DNA from: Nocardia flavorosea
GTDB taxonomy: Bacteria > Actinomycetota > Actinomycetes > Mycobacteriales > Mycobacteriaceae
Assembly: GCF_015477805.1 (NCBI RefSeq)
Contig: NZ_JADLQL010000001.1
Coordinates: 806,001 to 870,000, forward strand
DNA length: 64,000 nt
Reading direction: 5' to 3'
The notes under the pieces: generated by a model
The model's input: the letters and a program-made list of their open reading frames with translations, nothing else
What the model was told of the DNA's origin: nothing
Database searches by the model: none
Shown: positions 8,696-17,614 of the stretch, in pieces
Numbering within the stretch: position 1 is the stretch's first letter
Layout: each line of letters opens with the position of its first letter
Translations under genes and position numbers: made by a program

Positions 8696-10873
8696 TCACA
8701 CCGACCCGCTGACTCCCAGCCCGCCCATACCGGAAGGCGGAAGTTCTCCGTTGTGCCCGCCCGCCAGCAGCCATTTCAAGATCTTTCCGGTTTCCCCGCG
8801 CGGCAGGGCCGGGAGGAAGGTGACATCCCGGGGCACCGAGAACCGGCTGAGCCGATGCCGGATATAGGTGCGCACCATATCCGGATCCAGCCCGGACCCT
8901 TCGTGTTTCACGACGAAAGCGGCCAGGCGCTGCCCGAATTCCGGATCCGGGACACCCACCACCGCGACCTCGCTCACCTGCGGCAGATGGGCGAGCGCCT
9001 CCTCCACCGGGCGCGGGAAAACGTTCTCACCGCCGGAGATGATCATCTCGTCGTCGCGCCCGGCGATGAACAATCGCCTGTTGATGTCGAAATATCCGAT
9101 GTCACCGGTATCCAGCATGCCGTGGGCCTCGTCCGGCGGCGCGGCGTTGACATAGCCGTCGAACAGCATGTGGTTACCCACGAAGATATGCCCGGTGGCG
9201 CCGATGGGCACCGGTTTGTGGTCCGGGCCCAGTACCGCGACCCGGGTGCCGAGCGGCGGCCGGCCGGCCGTGGTGGGCGCGAAACGCAGATCCGCCGGGG
9301 TCGCGATGGTCGCCCAGGACACTTCGGTCGATCCGTAGACGTTGTAGAGGATATCGCCGTAGGTGTCCATGAACCGCAGGACCGTGGCCCCGGCCAGCGG
9401 TGCTCCGCAACTGATCACGTGCCGCAGACTCGAGGTGTCGTAGCGGGCGCGCACCGCGGGCGGGAGGTCGAGGATACGGTTGACCATGGTCGGCACCACG
9501 ATCATGGTGGTGATCGCGTGCTCGGCGACCAGGCGCAGGCAATCCTCGGCATCGAAACGCTCCGGCAGGATCACCGTGGAACGCAGCGCGGTACTGAGTT
9601 GCAGTCCGGCCAGCCCCCAGGTGTGGAACAGCGGCGCCGGAATGAGCATCGCCGATTCCATTTCGAGCGGGATCCGCGACAGCAGCGCGGCGATGGTCGC
9701 GAATCCCTTCGGATGTGGGCGCCGCGCCCCTTTCGGGACCCCGCTCGTTCCGGAGGTGAGAACGATCAACCGGCCGGGATGGGCCGGTATCCGGAAATCC
9801 TTCTCCCCCATCTCGATCAGATCGTCCACCGTGTAGCGGTCCGGGAACGGCGGCCGCCGATCGGTGGTGAACCTGGGCAGGTCCGCGTGCAGATACTGCA
9901 CCAGCGCCTCCAGGTCGCCATCGACGAACAGGGCCGAGAGCCGATGCCGCTGGACGATCTGTTCTATGGTGCGGGCGGCCAGGCCGGCATTCAGCAGTGC
10001 CACGTCCACGCCGAGTTTCCCGGCCGCGACCATGGTTTCGACCATGCCGGCATGGTTGCGCGACAGTAGGCCGATGGCATCGCCGGCACCGAGACCGACT
10101 GCCGCCATGGCCGCCGCGAGCGAAGTAGTGCGTTCGTCCATTTCGGCGAAGGTCCGCGCGCCCCACTCGTCGATCACGGCGAGCCGGTGCGGCGAATACG
10201 CGGCGCCGGCGGCGTATCCGCCGGCCAGATTGAAACCCCATTTGTTCAGTGACAGCAGTTGTTTCACCGCCACCTGGGCGTTGGTGCGCACCACACCGCT
10301 GGCAGTCACCTGCCGCATCACTCCGAAGCTGCGGCGTACCGGCGACGCCTCCCCGTTGGCCACGATCGAGGTGCGGGCGCCGGACACGATATCGGCGATC
10401 CGGCGCAGACCCTTGACCGCCCAATCCTGCACGGCGGAATTCGACAGACCGGCCACCTGCCGGTGCACCCGGCCGGGGGTGAAGAAGGTGACCGCCACCC
10501 GGCTGCGATCGCCCTCTCCGGTCAGCCGCAAGGCGGCGAAGCTGCCGATCTCCGGCGCATGCAGTTCGCAACTTTCATACCAGCGGCCGGTGACCACCCG
10601 CACCCGCAGCACCCGGATACCGGTATCCGGTGTGCCGATCCGGAACTCGAAAACCGGCTGTGTCCCCGGCAGGTCGAGCCTGGAGCACGCGCCTATCCCG
10701 GTGAACACGCGCGGATAGGTCTGCGGGTCCAGCAGCAGATCCCATACCGCGGCGCGCGCCGCGGGCAGATCCGCGACCACATCGATGACGTCGGTAACCA
10801 ACTCGTACAACTTCTCGTCGGCCCGCAACGGACAACTGGGTCGGCGGGGAAACCCATCTGTAACGTCGCTCAC
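8696..10873 (-). CDS. SRPBCC domain fused to acyl-CoA synthetase (FadD-like)
   Basis: Protein of 725 residues. Residues about 30-165 look like an SRPBCC/START-type lipid-binding fold: DLPAARAAVWDLLLDPQTYP, then strands with FEFRIG, VRVVTGRWYESCEL and VAVTFFTPGRV, and a long C-terminal helix. Residues about 215-715 form a full adenylate-forming ligase: LTSGTSGVPKG (P-loop, near 371), YNVYGSTEVSW, LDTGDIGY, GRDDEMIISGGENVFP and the catalytic lysine region PRGETGKILK (near 696). It should activate a fatty or aromatic acid to the CoA thioester. The GTG at 10873 is the first start that keeps the lipid-binding domain, with a weak ribosome-binding site. A TGTGAC-type palindrome lies 56 bases upstream. 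The fusion is continuous with no stop or frame change. Confidence 0.85.
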   Translation of the reverse strand: MSDVTDGFPRRPSCPLRADEKLYELVTDVIDVVADLPAARAAVWDLLLDPQTYPRVFTGIGACSRLDLPGTQPVFEFRIGTPDTGIRVLRVRVVTGRWYESCELHAPEIGSFAALRLTGEGDRSRVAVTFFTPGRVHRQVAGLSNSAVQDWAVKGLRRIADIVSGARTSIVANGEASPVRRSFGVMRQVTASGVVRTNAQVAVKQLLSLNKWGFNLAGGYAAGAAYSPHRLAVIDEWGARTFAEMDERTTSLAAAMAAVGLGAGDAIGLLSRNHAGMVETMVAAGKLGVDVALLNAGLAARTIEQIVQRHRLSALFVDGDLEALVQYLHADLPRFTTDRRPPFPDRYTVDDLIEMGEKDFRIPAHPGRLIVLTSGTSGVPKGARRPHPKGFATIAALLSRIPLEMESAMLIPAPLFHTWGLAGLQLSTALRSTVILPERFDAEDCLRLVAEHAITTMIVVPTMVNRILDLPPAVRARYDTSSLRHVISCGAPLAGATVLRFMDTYGDILYNVYGSTEVSWATIATPADLRFAPTTAGRPPLGTRVAVLGPDHKPVPIGATGHIFVGNHMLFDGYVNAAPPDEAHGMLDTGDIGYFDINRRLFIAGRDDEMIISGGENVFPRPVEEALAHLPQVSEVAVVGVPDPEFGQRLAAFVVKHEGSGLDPDMVRTYIRHRLSRFSVPRDVTFLPALPRGETGKILKWLLAGGHNGELPPSGMGGLGVSGSV

Positions 10874-10928
10874 AATAGCCGGGCGGCCCCGTTATTACCA
10901 GCGAGTAGCACCTACTTCGGGAGCGCTC

Positions 10929-10942
10929 TGTGACAGGTCACG
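10929..10942. promoter_or_regulatory. Palindrome TGTGACAGGTCACG between ligase fusion and small Cys gene
   Basis: Inverted repeat GTGAC-AG-GTCAC, with the same half-sites and spacing as the site at 2088. It lies 56 bases upstream of the ligase start and 185 bases upstream of the small Cys-protein start. Confidence 0.4.
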
Positions 10943-11127
10943 AAATCGAATTGCCGACTGTTCACCCCAGCCCCGGAAAGCCCTCCCACCTCGTGGTTGG
11001 AGGTTGCCCAAAGCTTCCGCCGACCGCGGTGTGAGTGATCCCAGCCACGATTCACTCCGGGTACGGAACTGCTGCGCGCGAATTACATTCGGCGCCGAAG
11101 CACTCACTGGCGACCCCGGAGGAAACC

Positions 11128-11355
11128 ATGCCCGAGACCCGGCGCCGGGTGGTCCGCAACCACACCGACGAAATTCTCAACTACTTCGGCAAATGCCGAT
11201 CGTGCGGCTACCCGGCGCGCGCGGAATCCTACCGCCGCGTCTACAACACCGGCGAGGTCGAGACTCTGGTCATCGCCAGCTGTGGTCTCCCGTGCGGCTG
11301 GTCCGACCAGGTTCTGCCGACCACGATGACCGGTCCGGCCGCGCGGCTCGGCTGA
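11128..11355 (+). CDS. Small Cys-rich protein of 75 residues, possible zinc ribbon
   Basis: Short, well-supported gene: ATG 11128 follows a perfect GGAGG by 6 bases. The protein has two cysteine pairs, GKCRSCGYPARA (CxxC, about residues 23-26) and SCGLPCGWS (CxxxC, about 52-56), a spacing compatible with a small zinc-binding ribbon. No signal peptide is visible, and the start is basic (RRRVVRNH), so it is probably cytoplasmic. I do not recognise a named family. It stands alone between the divergent ligase fusion and the LLM gene, which starts 70 bases downstream and may be co-transcribed. Confidence 0.7.
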   Translation: MPETRRRVVRNHTDEILNYFGKCRSCGYPARAESYRRVYNTGEVETLVIASCGLPCGWSDQVLPTTMTGPAARLG

Positions 11356-11425
11356 GATCGGCGGCCCACCGTGGCCGCCGCAGGGCGGCCGGGACCGCCA
11401 CCCGGCCGTGCGGCACGATAGGCGC

Positions 11426-12346
11426 ATGGAACTGCGTATCTTCACCGAACCGCAGCAGGGCGCTGACTACACGACACTCCTGCGGGTGGCCAGGACCGCG
11501 GAAGAACTCGGCTTCGGAGGGTTCTTCCGGTCCGATCACTATCTGCACATGGGATCGGTGGACGGCCTGCCCGGACCGACCGATGCGTGGATCACCCTGG
11601 CCGGCCTGGCCCGGGAGACCAGCCGGATCCGGCTCGGCACATTGGTCACCGCCGCCACTTTCCGGCTACCCGGCCCGCTGGCGATCCAGGTCGCGCAGGT
11701 GGACCAGATGTCGGGCGGCCGCGTGGAGCTCGGTCTGGGCACCGGCTGGTTCGCCGAGGAACACACCGCCTACGGTATTCCGTTCCCGGACAACAAATTC
11801 GACCGATTCGAAGAACAACTCGCGGTGATCACCGGACTCTGGGAGACCGCGCTCGGCGAAACCTTCGACTTCACCGGGAAGTACTACGAACTGCGCGACT
11901 CACCGGCGCTGCCCAAACCGGTTCAGCAGCCCGTTCCGGTGATCGTCGGCGGGCAGGGCCCGAAGCGGACGCCCCGGCTGGCCGCGCAGTACGCGAGCGA
12001 GTTCAATATTCCGTTCCTCTCCGCCGCCGACAGCGCCGCCCAGTTCGACCGCGTCCGCGCGGCGGTCGCGGCACACGGCCGGGCGGCCGACAGCATGGTG
12101 TACTCCAATGCACTCGTCGCCTGTATCGGTACGAGCGAGGCCGAGATCGCCCGCCGGGCCGCCGCCATCGGGCGCGAGGTGGACGAATTGCGTACCAACG
12201 GGCTGGCCGGGTCCCCCGCCGAGGTCGTCGACAAGATCGGCCGCTACCGCGAGATCGGTGCCCAGCGGATCTATCTGCAGATCCTCGACCTCACCGATCT
12301 CGAACACCTGACGCTGATCGCCAACGAGGTCGCGACCCAACTGTGA
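11426..12346 (+). CDS. LLM-class (luciferase-like) F420-dependent oxidoreductase
   Basis: TIM-barrel oxidoreductase of 306 residues. Typical luciferase-like features are the opening MELRIFTEPQQGADY, ELGFGGFFRSDHYLH, a SRIRLGTLVTAATFRLP strand, VELGLGTGWFAEEHTAYG, and PVIVGGQGPKRTPRLAAQYA. The family uses F420 or FMN; F420 is likely in this lineage (inference). ATG 11426 is chosen over the GTG at 11408 because MELRIF is the usual first strand. It ends just before a strong hairpin at 12352-12381 shared with the convergent solute-binding gene. The substrate is unknown. Confidence 0.88.
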   Translation: MELRIFTEPQQGADYTTLLRVARTAEELGFGGFFRSDHYLHMGSVDGLPGPTDAWITLAGLARETSRIRLGTLVTAATFRLPGPLAIQVAQVDQMSGGRVELGLGTGWFAEEHTAYGIPFPDNKFDRFEEQLAVITGLWETALGETFDFTGKYYELRDSPALPKPVQQPVPVIVGGQGPKRTPRLAAQYASEFNIPFLSAADSAAQFDRVRAAVAAHGRAADSMVYSNALVACIGTSEAEIARRAAAIGREVDELRTNGLAGSPAEVVDKIGRYREIGAQRIYLQILDLTDLEHLTLIANEVATQL

Positions 12347-12351
12347 GGTTC

Positions 12352-12381
12352 CCGGCGGGGAGCCGGACGGTTCCCCGCCGG
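12352..12381. terminator. Bidirectional hairpin terminator
   Basis: Perfect 10-base stem CCGGCGGGGA / TCCCCGCCGG with a 10-base loop, between two convergent stop codons (12346 and 12387). There is no T-run, as is usual in high-GC actinobacteria. Confidence 0.75.
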
Positions 12382-12386
12382 AGCGG

Positions 12387-13838
12387 TCAATAGGCGCCGG
12401 CGACCCCGTCGAGCAGATGTTCGAGTGTTTCGTAGGCGGGTACGTCCACCACATCGACGAGATCCCGGCCGACCGGCACATCGTGCTCGGTCACCACCTC
12501 GTCGAACCGGGCCGCGTCGCCGGTGCGGAACCCGTATTCGGCCGCCAGCGCCTGCAGATCGGCGTCGTTGTGCAGCAGCGCACCGACCGCCTCCCCTTCC
12601 GGGGTGAGCGGAACCAGGGTGTGCCGGGACAGCACTGTCGGCGACGGATACAGCAGCACCATATCGTCGCGCAGACGGCCCGCAACGGCCGCTGCGACGT
12701 ACTGCGCCTCGTAGATCCAGGTCATCGGTGTCGCACCCATCCCCGCGGTGAGGTACTCCTCGAACGGCCCCGTACTCGAGTCCTCGGTATAGCCCTGCGC
12801 CAGGAACAGCCGCTGCAAGGTAGGCAGAACATGCTGTTCGGCCCTCGCGCCGCGTACCACGGCATGATCGTTGACCACATAGCCGGCCACCGCGAGATAC
12901 ATCGCCGCCGAATTCGAGGTACGGATATCGGTGGTGCTGATCAGAATGTTCTTCGCCACGGGATAGGCCCGGTTCCCGGCCAGTTCGTCCCACTGCACAC
13001 CACGCTGGACCAGATCGATATAGGCGGAGAAGTCGAGCGCCGGGACGGGCCCGTCGTACTTCACCGCCCCGGCCGCGTCGAGCAGTTCCACGATGGGCGC
13101 GAAGGTGGCGATTGCCATCGGCGAATAGAAGGGCGTGAACTGGGTCCGCACCCCCACCTCGCGCTTCAGTTTCTCGGCCGCGGGCAGGCTGGACGGGAAG
13201 GCGAATGCCTGCCCGGCGAGATCGATCGAGGTGGCGATCTCCCGCGACCCGGCCGCTTTCACCCCGACCTCGAAACCGTGTGCGGCAAAGATTTCCGCGA
13301 CCCGCGCATCGCCGAAGAACGCGGTCTTCTCGGATCCGACGATCCCGGTGACGGTTGTCAGCGGGGCGCCCGCGACGGGCGCCGCCGCATGTGTCGTCTC
13401 GGAATCCGGCCTGGTCACCGCCCAGGCGGCCGCGCCCGCCGCCACCACACCGGCCCCGGCCAGCACGAACAGACCGCGCCGGTCGGTGGCCCGGGGACGG
13501 CCGGGCGCCGACGGATCGGTCCCGGCGTAACCCGTTGTGTCCTCACCGGCCGGCGCTGTCACGTCGTCTGCCGCGATGGACGTGGTATCGGGCTCCGGTA
13601 CCGGCGCCAGTTCACGGCGCACCGCGCGTTCCACCAGGATCGGCACGAAATCGCGGACCGCGCTGCCGGAGAACCGGTCGTGCGTCGTCCGCACCGCGAC
13701 ACCCACCTCCGCCGCCGTACGGTCCGGCGAATAGGCCGCGGCCAGCCGGCTCTCCAGTGCGCGGATCGCTTTCAGCTCACGCGCGGCTTTGTCGTCGGGG
13801 GCCCCACCCTCGGGTGCGGTATCGAGTGCCACGTCCAT
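12387..13838 (-). CDS. Membrane-tethered solute-binding protein with cytoplasmic three-helix domain
   Basis: Protein of about 483 residues in three parts. Residues 18-80 form a helical segment, RALESRLAAAYSP ... RDFVPILVERAVRREL, like the three-helix-bundle dimerisation domain found in actinobacterial phosphatase-like proteins (from memory). An acidic linker leads to one transmembrane helix, GLFVLAGAGVVAAGAAAWAV (about 122-142). The rest looks like a periplasmic-type solute-binding fold with TTVTGIVGSEKTAFFGD, ISTTDIRTSNSAAMYLA and GATPMTWIYEAQYVAA. No ABC permease or ATPase is adjacent. ATG 13838 directly abuts GAGGAG; GTG 13832 is 6 bases after it and may be the true start. The topology suggests a sensor rather than a transporter subunit, but this is inference. 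Confidence 0.65.
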   Translation of the reverse strand: MDVALDTAPEGGAPDDKAARELKAIRALESRLAAAYSPDRTAAEVGVAVRTTHDRFSGSAVRDFVPILVERAVRRELAPVPEPDTTSIAADDVTAPAGEDTTGYAGTDPSAPGRPRATDRRGLFVLAGAGVVAAGAAAWAVTRPDSETTHAAAPVAGAPLTTVTGIVGSEKTAFFGDARVAEIFAAHGFEVGVKAAGSREIATSIDLAGQAFAFPSSLPAAEKLKREVGVRTQFTPFYSPMAIATFAPIVELLDAAGAVKYDGPVPALDFSAYIDLVQRGVQWDELAGNRAYPVAKNILISTTDIRTSNSAAMYLAVAGYVVNDHAVVRGARAEQHVLPTLQRLFLAQGYTEDSSTGPFEEYLTAGMGATPMTWIYEAQYVAAAVAGRLRDDMVLLYPSPTVLSRHTLVPLTPEGEAVGALLHNDADLQALAAEYGFRTGDAARFDEVVTEHDVPVGRDLVDVVDVPAYETLEHLLDGVAGAY

Positions 13839-13965
13839 CTCCTCGGCGCCGGACAGCGAAAACGAAACGACCCGCCGGGGCCGATCCACAGCCGACAACC
13901 CTACCGCCACAAAGTATTCGGACACTCCCACGAGCGGGCACGACAGCCGATTCTCCGACCAGAAT

Positions 13966-15546
13966 TCACCGCGCATTTCCCGGCCGATGGGCGGTGGTTT
14001 CCGCAAGGACGGCCATAGCGGCATTGTGCCCGCCGATACCGCTCACCCCACCACCGCGAACGGTTCCGGCACCGCAGCGCAGGATATTGCGATACGCGGT
14101 ATCGACCCCCCAGCGCTGTGCCGGTGTCTCGGCGGGATCGGTGCGATAGGGAAACGACAGGTCACCGTGGAAGATATGCCCGCCGGGCAGGCGCAGGGTC
14201 CGCTGCAGATCGACCGGTGTGGCCGCATCCAGACAGGGGGCGCCGTGGGCGTCGCGGGCCAGGCAGTCCTGGACCGGTTCGGCCAGTACCGTATTCAGTT
14301 GCGCCAGGGTGGCGGCGACGGCCGTTTCCTTCGCCGACTGCGGGTCGGCCGCGAAAAGATGTGCGGGTGTGTGCAATCCGAAGAGGGTGAGCGTATGCCG
14401 GGTGCCCGGCTCGCCCGGACCGGCGATACTCGGATCGGTGAGCGTATGGCAATAGATCTCCGACGGCGGTGCCGCGGGCAGCCGGCCACCGGCCGCCTCG
14501 CGGTAGGCACGATCCAGCTGTTCGTAGGATTCGGCGATATGGAAGGTCCCCGCGAAGGCCGTCCGCGGATCGGTTCCGGTATCGCGCAGGCGAGGCAGCC
14601 GGTCCAGCACCATATTGATCTTCAACTGTGCGCCTTCGGCTTCCGTCTCCACCGATTCGCCGAGTAATCGTGCCAGCTCGGCGGGTGCCGCGTTCACCAG
14701 GACGTACCGAGCGTCGACGGCGGCCGGCGCCGCTTCATCGGTCACGAAACGAACGTGCGCCGTCTTCCCGTCGGTCGCCACCTCGACTACCTCGGCACCG
14801 GTCACCACTTCCGTTCCGGCCGACCGAGCACAGGCGAGCAGGGCATCGGTCAGCGCGCCCATTCCGCCCACCGGCACATCCCAGTCGCCGGTTCCCCCGC
14901 CGATCACGTGATAGAGAAAACAACGGTTCTGGGCCAGTGCGGGATCGTGGGCGTGGGTGAACGTACCGATCAGCGCATCGGTGAACACCACACCGCGGAC
15001 AACATCATCGGCGAAATACGCCTCGATCGTCTCACCCAGGGGCTGCTCGAACAGGGCCGCCCAGTGCCGCGCACCCACCCGCCGCCGGAGTTCGTCCCGG
15101 GTGGGGAGCGGGTCGGTGAGGGTCGGGAACACCGCCCGGGCGACCGCGCCGGTCATCGCATAGAACCGCTGCCAGGAAGCGAATTCCCGGTCCGACCCGG
15201 TCACGCGGGCGAAACTCTCCCGGGTCGCCGCCGGTGAGCCGTTGTCCACCAGCAGGCCGGTGCCCCCGGCCGGGGTGTAGGACGAGATCCGTCGCTTCCG
15301 TGTGCGGAACCGTAAACCCAGATCCCGCACGATCCGATCCGGCAACAGGCTGACCAGGTACGAGTAGCGCGAAACCCGGATATCGATCCCCGCGAACAGT
15401 TGCGCGGAAACGGCCGCGCCCCCGGCGGCTCCCGCCTGTTCCAGTACGAGTACCGAATACCCCGCCCGGCCCAGATAGGCGGCTGCCACCAGCCCGTTGT
15501 GCCCGCCGCCCACGATCACCACGTCGTACCGTGCGCTCATCACCAT
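13966..15546 (-). CDS. FAD-dependent phytoene-dehydrogenase-like oxidoreductase
   Basis: Flavoprotein of about 526 residues. The N-terminal Rossmann motif is YDVVIVGGGHNGLVAAAYLG, followed by VLVLEQAGAAGGAA. The C-terminal FAD site is GGGVSGIGGHNAAMAV. Between them are GVVFTDALIGTF and YHVIGGGTGDWDVPVGGMG, typical of the PYROXD2-like/CrtI-like amine-oxidase superfamily rather than of classical CrtI. The true substrate is unknown. ATG 15546 or ATG 15540 are both possible; neither has a strong ribosome-binding site. No phytoene synthase is next to it, and the lycopene cyclase-like gene is 31 kb away, so a carotenoid role is not supported by context. Confidence 0.8.
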   Translation of the reverse strand: MVMSARYDVVIVGGGHNGLVAAAYLGRAGYSVLVLEQAGAAGGAAVSAQLFAGIDIRVSRYSYLVSLLPDRIVRDLGLRFRTRKRRISSYTPAGGTGLLVDNGSPAATRESFARVTGSDREFASWQRFYAMTGAVARAVFPTLTDPLPTRDELRRRVGARHWAALFEQPLGETIEAYFADDVVRGVVFTDALIGTFTHAHDPALAQNRCFLYHVIGGGTGDWDVPVGGMGALTDALLACARSAGTEVVTGAEVVEVATDGKTAHVRFVTDEAAPAAVDARYVLVNAAPAELARLLGESVETEAEGAQLKINMVLDRLPRLRDTGTDPRTAFAGTFHIAESYEQLDRAYREAAGGRLPAAPPSEIYCHTLTDPSIAGPGEPGTRHTLTLFGLHTPAHLFAADPQSAKETAVAATLAQLNTVLAEPVQDCLARDAHGAPCLDAATPVDLQRTLRLPGGHIFHGDLSFPYRTDPAETPAQRWGVDTAYRNILRCGAGTVRGGGVSGIGGHNAAMAVLAETTAHRPGNAR

Positions 15547-15785
15547 GGATTGTCGATACCACACTCCCGCAGGAGTCGGTACCGACGACGTCCACGACGG
15601 GGCCGGTGCAGCCCGTGACCTGCCCAGCGACCCCTGGGCAGGTTGGGCGGTCGCCGGTGAGGTAGTCGCCGAGGGGGCGGTGGCTCCAGGGCCGTCCAGG
15701 AGATGGTCAGCGGATTTCTCCGATACCCCGGCGCCTTCGAGCCGGCATGGACCGCATGTCCAGAGCAGACCGCACGGGCCGAATC

Positions 15786-17330
15786 CTAGCCGAGCAGGCC
15801 GCCCAGCAGCCCACCGCTCTGCCCCGCCTCCTGTCCACCGCCGGTACCACCGAGCAGGCCGCCGGGCGGGAGTTCGGAGGGTTGCACGATGACGAACCCC
15901 CGGCCGGAGAACGACAGCGTGATCCCCTCGCCGGTGCTGCGGCCGATGAGGCGGCCCAGACCGAAGGAATCGTTGCGTTTCACGCCGGTCTGCAGGCTCG
16001 ACGACCAGGCGATCGCCGCCTGCGGATCGGCGTAGGTCGGCTGGTCGACGTTCAGGACGACCGGCGTGCCGTGGCTGGTGATGGCGATCCGGCCGCGACC
16101 GGAGAAGACACAGTTGAACAATCCGGCGTTGCTGGCGACCCCGGCCGCGCCCTGCACCATCCGGATGTCGTAGCCGAGGGTGGGATCGAAGGCCAGAACG
16201 TTCGACCCGTTGATGGTGAGCCCGTCGGTCCCGTCCAGATCGATGATATGCACCTCGGCGGCACCGTTGGCGACGAAGAGATCACCGCGGCCGGAGACCT
16301 TCATCAGCGGCACTCCTTCACCGGTGAGCCGCTGCTGGATGGCACGACCGATACCGCCGGAGCCCAGCGCCTGGAAATGCAGGTCGCCCTGGTAGGCGAC
16401 CATGGAACCGGAGCGGACCAGCGTTTCGCCGTTCACCCCGACCTTGATCATTTTGCCGCCCTGTTTCTGGATGCCCATACCAGAGACTTCGGCATGACGC
16501 GGATCGAACAGCTCGCTGTGCATCGGCTGAGCTCCTTGCTGAGGAAAGTGTGCGGGATCGTGCTGCGCTGCCGCCGGGTACGGGGCGGCGGGCGGATAGG
16601 GCGGCTGCGGCGGGTAACCGGGCGCCGACTGATATCCCGAGGGGTAGGGTGCCGGGTGCGCCGGTGGCACGGACGGATAGGGAGCCGCGGCCGGTGGATA
16701 GCCCGGCGCGGGCGGCATATTCGGTGCCGGCGGGGGCGAATACTGTGGCGTCGCCACGGGATTGGCAACCATGGTCGGGTCGGTGCGGGAGGCCGGTGGC
16801 TGTCCCGGCGGCACGGACGACGGCGGAACGGGGTCGTCATCCACATTGACCCCGAAATCGGTGGCGATACCGGCCAGGCCGTTGTCGTAGCCCTGGCCCA
16901 CCGCGCGCACCTTCCAGGCGCCCGCTCGGCGGTAGATCTCCACGCACACCACCGCGGTTTCGGTGCTCAACCCGGAAACCGGGAACGTGAGCGTGCCCTG
17001 CGGGCCGGCGATCGTCGCCGTCAGCGATCCCACCGAACCGAAGGCCGGCGGTCCGCTTCCGTCCAGGCTCGCGGTGACCACCACCTTGTCGATATCGGCC
17101 GGTAGCGCCGGCATCTGTACATCGACCGCGTCCCCGGCGCCCCGGCCGTGCCGGTAGGTGACGCCGGGGCCGACGGGTTGATTGAAGAAGACGAAGTCCC
17201 CGTCCGACCGGACTTTGCCGTTCCCGGCGAGCAGCAGTGCCGAGACATCCACCGCCGCCGAACATGTCACTGTGACGGTCAATCGGTCGCCCGGTGCGGG
17301 CCGATTCTCCCCCGGAGCGAGTGCGGTCAC
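15786..17330 (-). CDS. TerD-domain / AIM24-domain fusion protein
   Basis: Protein of 514 residues with two recognisable domains. Residues 1-165 are TerD-like: TVTCSAAVDVSALLL, GDFVFFNQP, ADIDKVVVTASLDG, and VCVEIYRRAGAWKVRAVGQG followed by GLAGIATDFGVNVDD. TerD proteins bind calcium and belong to tellurite/stress modules (family knowledge). A Pro/Tyr-rich linker (about 175-265) has repeated PYP and PGYPP motifs. Residues about 270-490 are AIM24/TRAP-like, with KVSGRGDLFVANGAAEVHI, GSNVLAFDPTLGYDI and FSGRGFVIVQPSELP. A GGLLGG-rich tail ends it. GTG 17330 follows GAGGTGATATGAG. No other ter genes lie nearby. Confidence 0.88.
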   Translation of the reverse strand: MTALAPGENRPAPGDRLTVTVTCSAAVDVSALLLAGNGKVRSDGDFVFFNQPVGPGVTYRHGRGAGDAVDVQMPALPADIDKVVVTASLDGSGPPAFGSVGSLTATIAGPQGTLTFPVSGLSTETAVVCVEIYRRAGAWKVRAVGQGYDNGLAGIATDFGVNVDDDPVPPSSVPPGQPPASRTDPTMVANPVATPQYSPPPAPNMPPAPGYPPAAAPYPSVPPAHPAPYPSGYQSAPGYPPQPPYPPAAPYPAAAQHDPAHFPQQGAQPMHSELFDPRHAEVSGMGIQKQGGKMIKVGVNGETLVRSGSMVAYQGDLHFQALGSGGIGRAIQQRLTGEGVPLMKVSGRGDLFVANGAAEVHIIDLDGTDGLTINGSNVLAFDPTLGYDIRMVQGAAGVASNAGLFNCVFSGRGRIAITSHGTPVVLNVDQPTYADPQAAIAWSSSLQTGVKRNDSFGLGRLIGRSTGEGITLSFSGRGFVIVQPSELPPGGLLGGTGGGQEAGQSGGLLGGLLG

Positions 17331-17614
17331 CTCATATCACCTCGGCCCGACGCGTACTGGCACCTGCCGGTACGCCGAGTTCCCCGGCACCGGGCCGGGC
17401 ACTCGTTCGATTTCTGTTCCACACCGACGAGTCTGACCGATACCGCCCACGCCGCGCCACCGCGGGCGCCGGGCGGCCTGCCCCGGCCATCGCCACCTGC
17501 GGTGACCGGGGAAACAGCGAACCTGAGAACATTCACAGCAGCAGCACAGCCAACCGACAGATCCCGGCGGCATTCTGGTAACAGACGAGCGGAACTCGGC
17601 CCCGGGAGGAACCC

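Noticed and set aside
8468..10069. Long plus-strand frame opposite the ligase fusion
   Set aside because: Opposite-strand shadow with no ribosome-binding site or family match; the ligase motifs are on the minus strand.
12417..14018. Plus-strand frame of 533 codons opposite the solute-binding gene
   Set aside because: Arg/His/Gly-rich composition typical of antisense to a GC-rich gene; no motifs.
13966..15546. Carotenoid desaturase CrtI
   Set aside because: N- and C-terminal FAD motifs fit, but the middle resembles PYROXD2-like oxidoreductases and no carotenoid genes adjoin it.
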